This document shows positions 59,095-64,000 of a stretch of 64,000 nt of DNA, one piece after another. Position numbers and translations under genes: made by a program. Position 1 is the stretch's first letter; every line of letters starts with the position of its first letter. This DNA comes from JANNBN01 sp031385545 (lineage in GTDB: Bacteria > Actinomycetota > Acidimicrobiia > Acidimicrobiales > JANYDT01). Under the pieces are notes generated by a model, which searched no databases, had not been told where the DNA came from, and saw nothing but the letters and a program-made list of their open reading frames with translations. The stretch is taken from NCBI GenBank assembly GCA_031385545.1, contig JANNBN010000129.1, positions 62,001 through 126,000 on the forward strand, in the 5' to 3' direction.

Positions 59095-59913
59095 ATGAGC
59101 GCAACGTTCCGGCTCCTCTTCGTGGGGGGCGGCAAGATGGCCGAGGCACTGCTCGGGGGGATCCTCTCGGGGCTGTCGGCGGCAGAACACCGCAGCGTCG
59201 CGGTGGTCGAGACCCTCGCATCGCGCCGCGACGAGTTGCGGAATGCGTTTCCTGGCGTGATCGTTGCCGATTCCGTCGACGGCCTGATTGCCGAAGCTGC
59301 GGTCATCGCGGTCAAGCCAGGCGATGTTCGCGCGGCGTGCGAAGCGCTCAGAAGCACGGCGCAGCCCACTGGGGCCCGGCAGAGGGTCCTCTCCATCGCT
59401 GCCGGCGTCAGCATCGAGCAGCTCGAGTCCTGGCTCGGAGAAGCAGCAGTTATCCGCTCGATGCCAAACACCCCGGCGCTGGTCGGCCGGGGTGCTGCGG
59501 CTCTCGCTGGTGGCACCCGCGCTGGCCCGGCTGATGTGCAGTGGGCGCTGGATTTGCTGGGCACTGTCGGCATCGCCGTCCAGGTTCCCGAGAGCAAGCT
59601 CGACGCCGTCACCGGTCTCTCCGGTTCTGGCCCCGCGTACGTGTTCTTGGTTGCCGAAGCGATGATCGAAGCTGGGGTGTTCGTCGGCCTCTCCCGTGAC
59701 GTCGCCGAAGCACTTGCCAAGCAAACGCTGCTGGGCGCTGCCACGTTGCTCAGCGAGTCTTCCAGCGATGCGCCCACCCTGCGCGCCAACGTGACCTCGC
59801 CGGGCGGCACCACTGCTGCAGGTCTGCGCGCGCTCGAGAACCACGGTGTACGGGCTGCGTTCATCGACGCGGTCGTCGCAGCTACCAATCGTTCGGCCGA
59901 ACTGCGCGGCTGA
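59095..59913 (+). CDS. proC: Pyrroline-5-carboxylate reductase
   Basis: 272 aa, usual length. Last step of proline synthesis, reducing pyrroline-5-carboxylate with NAD(P)H. N-terminal Rossmann motif LLFVGGGKMAEALLGG; VIAVKPGDV; RSMPNTPALVGRG; VTGLSGSGPAYVFLVAEAM and TLRANVTSPGGTTAAGLRALE, the family signature. ATG 59095 is preferred over 13 open upstream codons because TACGGT lies 7 bases before it. Followed after 8 bases by the SAM hydrolase. Confidence 0.94.
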   Translation: MSATFRLLFVGGGKMAEALLGGILSGLSAAEHRSVAVVETLASRRDELRNAFPGVIVADSVDGLIAEAAVIAVKPGDVRAACEALRSTAQPTGARQRVLSIAAGVSIEQLESWLGEAAVIRSMPNTPALVGRGAAALAGGTRAGPADVQWALDLLGTVGIAVQVPESKLDAVTGLSGSGPAYVFLVAEAMIEAGVFVGLSRDVAEALAKQTLLGAATLLSESSSDAPTLRANVTSPGGTTAAGLRALENHGVRAAFIDAVVAATNRSAELRG

Positions 59914-59921
59914 CCCTGCTG

Positions 59922-60818
59922 ATGCAACCCTCCAGCGCACCAACCATCTCCTTCCTCACCGACTACGGCCTCACAGATGAATTCGTCGGCGTGGTCAAGG
60001 GTGTCATCCGCCAGCTTGCGCCTGACGCGGTGGTGATCGACGTCAGCCACGGTGTGGCCGCCCACGATGTGCGTGCCGGTTCGCTCACGCTCAGCCGGGC
60101 CGTGCAATACCTCCCAGACGGCGTGGTGCTCGCCATCGTCGACCCCGGCGTCGGAACGGCGCGCCGAGCCATTGCGGTCGAGGTTGCCAACGACGACTGC
60201 CACCTCGTGTTTGTCGGCCCCGACAACGGGCTGCTTGCGCCAGCAGTAGCCATGGCTGGCGGAGCAACCCGCGCGTTCGAACTCAGCAACACCGACCTGC
60301 ATCTCGATGCCCCTGGTGCCACGTTCGCCGGCCGAGACATCTTCGCCCCGGTTGCTGCTCGGCTTGCGGCGGGTATGGCTCTTGCGGAGTGCGGCCGATC
60401 GGTTGACCCCAACTCACTGCTGCCCGGTGTTCTGCCGCTCAGCCGGTCCGAAGACGGCATGTTGTTCTCCGAGGTTCTGTGGGTCGACCACTTCGGTAAC
60501 GCACAGTTGAACGTTGACCCCGAAGAACTGCGACCATTCGGCGACGTTGTCTCCGTGCGGTTCGGTGGGGTCGATGCTGCGCCTCGCAGCGGTCGAGTTG
60601 TCAGGGCTTTTGGTGATCTGCGAACCGGTGAGATCGGCATGGTCATCGACTCGTACGGGCTGATCTCGATCTGCCTCGACCGCGCCAGTGCGGCCCGTGA
60701 TCTCGGTCTGGCCGAGGCGATGTCTGTCGTGATCAGCCAAGCCGATGCTCCGTCAGCTCCGCGCCCGGCACCGGTACCTGTGTCGCTCCGCACGCGGCCC
60801 AACGCTGCGCAAGACTGA
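59922..60818 (+). CDS. S-adenosyl-L-methionine hydrolase (DUF62 family)
   Basis: 298 aa. Member of the SAM hydroxide adenosyltransferase family, which splits SAM to adenosine and methionine. ISFLTDYGLTDEFVGVVKGVI (N-terminal Asp), IDVSHGVAAHDVRAG, VDPGVGTARRAI, FVGPDNGLL and FAGRDIFAPVAARLA are the family blocks; the Asp/Arg/His triad residues (D in TDYG, R in AGRD, H in VDHFGN) are present. It lies in a compact proC operon. Confidence 0.88.
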   Translation: MQPSSAPTISFLTDYGLTDEFVGVVKGVIRQLAPDAVVIDVSHGVAAHDVRAGSLTLSRAVQYLPDGVVLAIVDPGVGTARRAIAVEVANDDCHLVFVGPDNGLLAPAVAMAGGATRAFELSNTDLHLDAPGATFAGRDIFAPVAARLAAGMALAECGRSVDPNSLLPGVLPLSRSEDGMLFSEVLWVDHFGNAQLNVDPEELRPFGDVVSVRFGGVDAAPRSGRVVRAFGDLRTGEIGMVIDSYGLISICLDRASAARDLGLAEAMSVVISQADAPSAPRPAPVPVSLRTRPNAAQD

Positions 60819-60825
60819 AGCCACC

Positions 60826-60996
60826 ATGCGCCCGGCTACCACCGCTGCTCTTATTGCTCTGCTCGTGTTGCTGATCGGTGCCGCCGTCCTGCAACTCGTC
60901 TTCAAGGTCGGAGGCGGAAGCGCTGGGCCAGGAGGGGGTGCTGCCACCGTACCCGTGGTCGCCCCGACGACCACAATCGTTGGCTCTGCGGGTTGA
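60826..60996 (+). CDS. Small single-pass membrane protein
   Basis: 56 aa: a short basic start, one membrane segment (TAALIALLVLLIGAAVLQLVF) and a Gly/Pro/Thr-rich tail. ATG 60826 is 7 bases after the SAM hydrolase stop, and its stop is 6 bases before the next gene, so it belongs to the same unit. No known family. Confidence 0.6.
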   Translation: MRPATTAALIALLVLLIGAAVLQLVFKVGGGSAGPGGGAATVPVVAPTTTIVGSAG

Positions 60997-61002
60997 CCTG
61001 CG

Positions 61003-62502
61003 ATGAACCTCATATCGATCATCGACTCGCATCCGGCCGACAGCCCTGCGCTGATCAGCGCAGGCGAGGTCACCACCTTCGGAGCGCTTCGTCAGCAATG
61101 CGCTGCGGTGACGGCCGGGCTTATCGCTGCTGGTGTTCAACCCGGTGATCGGGTGGCCCTCCTGCTGAGTGCAACGTGGTACTTCCCTGTTGCCCATCTC
61201 GGCGCGCTTGGTGCTGGCGCAATCGTGGTGCCGCTCAACCCGCAGAGCCCCACGGTTGAACTGCAACGGCAGCTCGATGCGGTCACCCCGCTTCTGGTCA
61301 TCGTCGGCCCCAGCGCGGCACGGGCATTCGACGGGATCGATCGCCAGCAGGCGGGTATCTCCACCGTGTGCACGCCTGAAGGCGTGGCCCTCGAGGGTGG
61401 TTCGGTTCCGTTCGAAGACCTGCTTGTCACCGCCCCGGTCGCGACGGTGGAAAGGGCCGATACCGATGTGGCTGTGCTGATGTTCACCAGTGGCACCGCA
61501 GGTTCGCCCCGCGCTGCGATGCTCACGCACGGCAACCTGCGGGCCAATATCGAGCAGATGCAGTCTCAACCCACCGCGACGATTGGAAGAGACGACACGG
61601 TGTTGTGCGTGCTTCCGTTGCACCACATCTATGGCCTCAACGCAACGCTGCATCTTGCGCTGGCAGCCGGTGCTCGCACGCTGCTGGTTCAGCGATTCGA
61701 CCCGGTCTCCAGCATCGAGTCCATCAAGCGCCACGGGGTTACGGTCCTCGCTGGTGTCCCTCCGATGTACGACGCGTGGGGGGCGCTGCCCGCCGATGTG
61801 GCGCCACCAGACTCGTTCGCTTCGGTGCGGATCATGGTCAGCGGGGCCTCGCGCCTCGACCCACTTGTGGCCCGCCAGTTCACGGAGCGCTACGGCAACT
61901 CCATCGGCGAGGGTTACGGCCTCACGGAGGCGTCGCCGACCGTCACCGGCGCGGTGCTCCCGTCGCCACGCTCCGGAACCATCGGGTTGCCGCTCCCGGG
62001 TGTCTCGGTACGAGTGGTCGACACCTCTGGCGACGATGTGGTGGTCGGTGATCCCGGTGAGATCTGGGTCAGCGGCCCCAACGTGTTCAGCGGGTACTGG
62101 AACGACCCTCAGGCGACTGCTGCCGCGGTTGATCCGAAAGGGTGGTTGCATACGGGCGACATCGCAGTGGTCGACGCGCATGGCCAGCTCACCCTGGTGG
62201 ATCGTGTGAAGGACCTCATCATCGTCTCGGGCTTCAACGTGTACCCGGCCGAGGTGGAAGAAGCGCTGGCGGCCCATCCGGGCATCCTTCAAGCAGCGGT
62301 GGTCGGCGTTGCGCATCCGCACACCGGCGAGACCGTCACAGCGTTTGTGGTTCCCAAGCCCGACCGGATGCTCGATGAGGACGAGGTCATCGAGTTCTGC
62401 TCCACGCAACTGGCCCGCTACAAATGCCCGACGAAGGTGACCGTGGTTGGCGAGCTGCCGCGCCAACCCAGCGGCAAACTCCTTCGCCGCAATTTGATCT
62501 GA
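61003..62502 (+). CDS. AMP-dependent acyl-CoA ligase (atypical P-loop)
   Basis: 499 aa. AMP-binding fold complete from PGDRVALLLSATW to the C-terminal catalytic Lys region QPSGKLLRR. Motifs GYGLTEASPTVTG, HTGDIAVVD and DRVKDLIIVSGFNVYPAEVE are normal. The phosphate loop reads FTSGTAGSPRAAMLTH rather than TSGTTGxPKG: the Thr-Thr is Thr-Ala and the Lys is Arg, so adenylation may be slow or altered. Last gene of the proC unit; converges with the membrane protein gene with 4 bases between stops. Substrate unknown, probably a fatty or aromatic acid. Confidence 0.87.
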   Translation: MNLISIIDSHPADSPALISAGEVTTFGALRQQCAAVTAGLIAAGVQPGDRVALLLSATWYFPVAHLGALGAGAIVVPLNPQSPTVELQRQLDAVTPLLVIVGPSAARAFDGIDRQQAGISTVCTPEGVALEGGSVPFEDLLVTAPVATVERADTDVAVLMFTSGTAGSPRAAMLTHGNLRANIEQMQSQPTATIGRDDTVLCVLPLHHIYGLNATLHLALAAGARTLLVQRFDPVSSIESIKRHGVTVLAGVPPMYDAWGALPADVAPPDSFASVRIMVSGASRLDPLVARQFTERYGNSIGEGYGLTEASPTVTGAVLPSPRSGTIGLPLPGVSVRVVDTSGDDVVVGDPGEIWVSGPNVFSGYWNDPQATAAAVDPKGWLHTGDIAVVDAHGQLTLVDRVKDLIIVSGFNVYPAEVEEALAAHPGILQAAVVGVAHPHTGETVTAFVVPKPDRMLDEDEVIEFCSTQLARYKCPTKVTVVGELPRQPSGKLLRRNLI

Positions 62503-62506
62503 CTCA

Positions 62507-63253
62507 CTACTCGTGGACCAAGTCGTGCTCAGCAGGATTCGTTCCAGGATCAGCGGTTCGTGCTGCGAACGTCGGAGCGAACGTCGACACCATAAAGCCG
62601 GCGAACAGCACCACCACACCTGCTGTCAGCGTGATCGCGAAGGCAGTCATTTCGCCGAAACGCTTGTTGAGCGAGCCCGATGCCGACAGCAGAACGGTTC
62701 CAAGCGCGATGAGGGCGGTGCCCGCCACTCGATGCCCGGGGACGCTCGCCCCTGTGCGGCGTCGACGTGTCATCGTGATCAGGCTGTAGGCGGCACCACC
62801 GAAGACGACCAGCGCTCCACCGGCGCTGGCGACCCCGGCCAGGATGCGGGGTGCCGCACCGAATACTTCTCTGCCCTGCGGCAGCCGGTCCGACGGAATT
62901 GATGCGCGAAGTGGGGCAGCGGCCAGTATCCCGGCGCTGAACAGCGATGCCCCCAAAACCGATGGGCGAAGAAGGCGCACCCACTTACGAGCGGTGAGCA
63001 GCTCGACCTGCCCAACCGCAAGCAGCGGAACGTTGACAATCGCCCCGAACAGATAGAACAGGCGAAAACTCGCGCCGGTCCAGCCCGCGGCGGAACCCCA
63101 TGCCAGTGCCAGCGCCCCCACGCAGAAGGACCCTAACGCCAGTGTCCAGGTGTGTTCGTACGGCCGTCGCCTCAGCAGCCAGCGCTCGTGCGTCATCAAT
63201 GCGAATACCAACGACACCAGCGCTGCGGTAGCGGCGAGCGCTGTGGTCAACAT
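62507..63253 (-). CDS. Seven-helix membrane protein of unknown function
   Basis: 248 aa with about seven hydrophobic segments (LTTALAATAALVSLVFALM, ALGSFCVGALALAWG, LFYLFGAIVNVPLLAVGQV and so on). The ATG at 63253 follows TACCGT at 6 bases. The frame is open 244 codons further but overlaps rex there. No known family. Divergent from rex across a 63-bp region with a Rex operator, so it may be under Rex control (inference). Confidence 0.65.
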   Translation of the reverse strand: MLTTALAATAALVSLVFALMTHERWLLRRRPYEHTWTLALGSFCVGALALAWGSAAGWTGASFRLFYLFGAIVNVPLLAVGQVELLTARKWVRLLRPSVLGASLFSAGILAAAPLRASIPSDRLPQGREVFGAAPRILAGVASAGGALVVFGGAAYSLITMTRRRRTGASVPGHRVAGTALIALGTVLLSASGSLNKRFGEMTAFAITLTAGVVVLFAGFMVSTFAPTFAARTADPGTNPAEHDLVHE

Positions 63254-63259
63254 CGCCAA

Positions 63260-63265
63260 ACGGTA
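63260..63265 (-). promoter_or_regulatory. Putative -10 hexamer of the membrane-protein gene
   Basis: TACCGT on the minus strand, 6 bases before its ATG. Confidence 0.3.
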
Positions 63266-63279
63266 TCGGAAACGCAACC

Positions 63280-63297
63280 TTGTGAACGCGTGCACAA
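63280..63297. promoter_or_regulatory. Rex operator
   Basis: TTGTGAACGCGTGCACAA, an 18-bp near-palindrome that differs from the Rex consensus TTGTGAAnnnnTTCACAA at one base. It sits 6 bases upstream of the rex -10 hexamer and between the two divergent starts, placed to repress rex and possibly the membrane-protein gene when NADH is low. Confidence 0.8.
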
Positions 63298-63303
63298 TCG
63301 ACC

Positions 63304-63309
63304 TAACGT
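63304..63309 (+). promoter_or_regulatory. Putative -10 hexamer of rex
   Basis: TAACGT, 7 bases before GTG 63317; it decides that start over GTG 63308. Confidence 0.4.
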
Positions 63310-63316
63310 GGATACC

Positions 63317-64000
63317 GTGAGCCGCCCGAACAAACGAATCCCCGACGCGACGGTGGCTCGTCTTCCCCTCTACCACCGTGCGCTGATGGAACTGCTGCGG
63401 GCGAAGCGCTCCAACGTGTCGTCGGTGGCGCTGGCGGAACTCACCGGTGTGAACGCGGCCAAGGTGAGAAAAGACCTCAGCTACCTCGGGACGTATGGAA
63501 CACGCGGAGTGGGCTACGACGTCGAGAACCTCTTGCACCAGATCAGCCGCGAGCTGGGCCTCACCCAGAACTGGCCCGTGGTCATCGTCGGCATCGGCAA
63601 CCTCGGCCGGGCGTTGGCGGCATACGGAGGGTTCAGCGCACGCGGCTTCCGAATTGCCGCGTTGCTGGACGCTGACCCTGCCAAGGCGGGGGAAGAGGTT
63701 GGAGGCGTTGCGGTTCGTCCGACTGCCGATCTGCCGGGGATTGTGGCCGAGTTCGCCTCGGTCATCGGGGTGATCGCCACCCCGGGGGCCGCTGCACAGG
63801 AGGTGGCCGATCAGATGGTGGCGAACGGCATGACGTCGATACTCAATTTTTCGCCGGCGGTGTTGACCGTTCCAGACGACGTCACGGTGCGCCGAGTCGA
63901 TCTCGCCGTCGAGCTGCAGATTCTGTCGTTCCACCAACAGCACCGTGGCGACGCGCTGCACAGCGACCTGGCCCAATCTGCCCACGGTGTTGCCGACCGG
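63317..64000 (+). CDS. rex: Redox-sensing transcriptional repressor Rex (C-terminus beyond window)
   Basis: At least 228 codons, open to the right edge. The N-terminal winged helix has the typical IPDATVARLPLYHRALMELL, VSSVALAELTGVNAAKVRKDLSYLGTYGTRGVGYDVENL; the C-terminal NAD(H)-binding domain begins VVIVGIGNLGRALAAYGGF (GxGxxG) and continues through IGVIATPGAAAQEVAD to SFHQQHRGD. Rex senses the NADH/NAD+ ratio and represses respiratory genes. GTG 63317 is used rather than 63308 because TAACGT is 7 bases ahead. An operator matching the Rex consensus lies just upstream, so it is probably autoregulated. In many actinobacteria hemA follows, outside this window. Confidence 0.93.
   Translation, partial: MSRPNKRIPDATVARLPLYHRALMELLRAKRSNVSSVALAELTGVNAAKVRKDLSYLGTYGTRGVGYDVENLLHQISRELGLTQNWPVVIVGIGNLGRALAAYGGFSARGFRIAALLDADPAKAGEEVGGVAVRPTADLPGIVAEFASVIGVIATPGAAAQEVADQMVANGMTSILNFSPAVLTVPDDVTVRRVDLAVELQILSFHQQHRGDALHSDLAQSAHGVADR

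Noticed and set aside
58431..60302. A 623-codon open frame on the minus strand opposite ybjN, proC and part of the SAM hydrolase gene
   Set aside because: The plus strand carries clear conserved proteins; the minus frame is Arg/Ser-rich with no motif and is a shadow of codon bias in high-GC DNA.
60733..62619. A 628-codon open frame on the minus strand opposite the AMP-ligase gene
   Set aside because: Same reason: the ligase on the plus strand is complete, and the reverse frame has His/Arg-rich low-complexity sequence.

Overview
The window is high-GC DNA (about 60-65% GC by eye), densely coded on both strands, with many 4-base start/stop overlaps. The gene content points to an actinobacterium: a mycothiol glycosyltransferase (mshA), an F420-type luciferase-like oxidoreductase, an actinobacterial three-subunit xanthine dehydrogenase (pucC-pucE-pucD), an RsiG-type c-di-GMP-binding anti-sigma factor, a Rex redox repressor with its operator, and several acyl-CoA synthetases and dehydrogenases. 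An Acidimicrobiia (Ilumatobacter-like) host is my best guess; it is inferred from flavour and not proven. I saw no rRNA, tRNA, CRISPR array, insertion sequence or prophage.

Layout. 0-7 kb: 3' part of a BTAD-type regulator, a permuted papain-fold protein, and the xanthine dehydrogenase operon. 7-13 kb: an EamA transporter, a small membrane protein, uridine kinase, a TSUP permease, a HAD phosphatase, a YczE-like membrane protein and 3-hydroxyacyl-CoA dehydrogenase. 13-20 kb: an acyl-CoA synthetase, hotdog thioesterase, acyl-CoA dehydrogenase, LLM oxidoreductase and a Bax-inhibitor-1-like protein. 20-28.7 kb: an M15-like peptidase, argG, a secreted SGNH hydrolase, a second acyl-CoA synthetase, a class V aminotransferase and an amidohydrolase. 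28.7-37.8 kb: a D-threonine-aldolase-like enzyme, a methyltransferase, an N-carbamoyl-D-amino acid hydrolase coupled to an M20 ureide/N-carbamoyl hydrolase, fdhD, a cupredoxin, a PuuD-like membrane protein, a group II decarboxylase and an enoyl-CoA hydratase-like protein. 37.9-48.6 kb: an ABC exporter, a GNAT protein, the giant helicase Lhr, Nei, a DksA-like mini-protein, a YgjP-like metallopeptidase and a histidine phosphatase. 48.8-64 kb: a very large alpha-2-macroglobulin lipoprotein, a SecD-P1-like lipoprotein, moaD, rsiG, an XRE regulator, mshA, a YbjN protein, proC, a SAM hydrolase, a third AMP-dependent ligase, a membrane protein and rex, which runs off the right edge.

Working together. 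The xanthine dehydrogenase, PuuD-like urate-oxidase-type membrane protein, M20 amidohydrolase, amidohydrolase and carbamoylase suggest salvage of nitrogen from purines, ureides or hydantoins. moaD serves molybdopterin synthesis for xanthine dehydrogenase; fdhD serves a formate-dehydrogenase-type enzyme outside the window. Fatty-acid/acyl-CoA genes recur throughout.

Three observations stand out. First, a 59-bp sequence is shared (53/59 identical, same reading frame) by the aminotransferase and the D-threonine-aldolase-like gene. It encodes a peptide of the form GGIG(A/V)EPEVEQP at a place where neither enzyme family should have it, and looks like a dispersed in-frame protein-coding repeat. Second, at least 17 genes have a TAnnnT hexamer 5-10 bases before their start codon, which suggests widespread leaderless transcription. 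Third, the RsiG protein carries both c-di-GMP-binding motifs, one of them with a Gln-to-His change.
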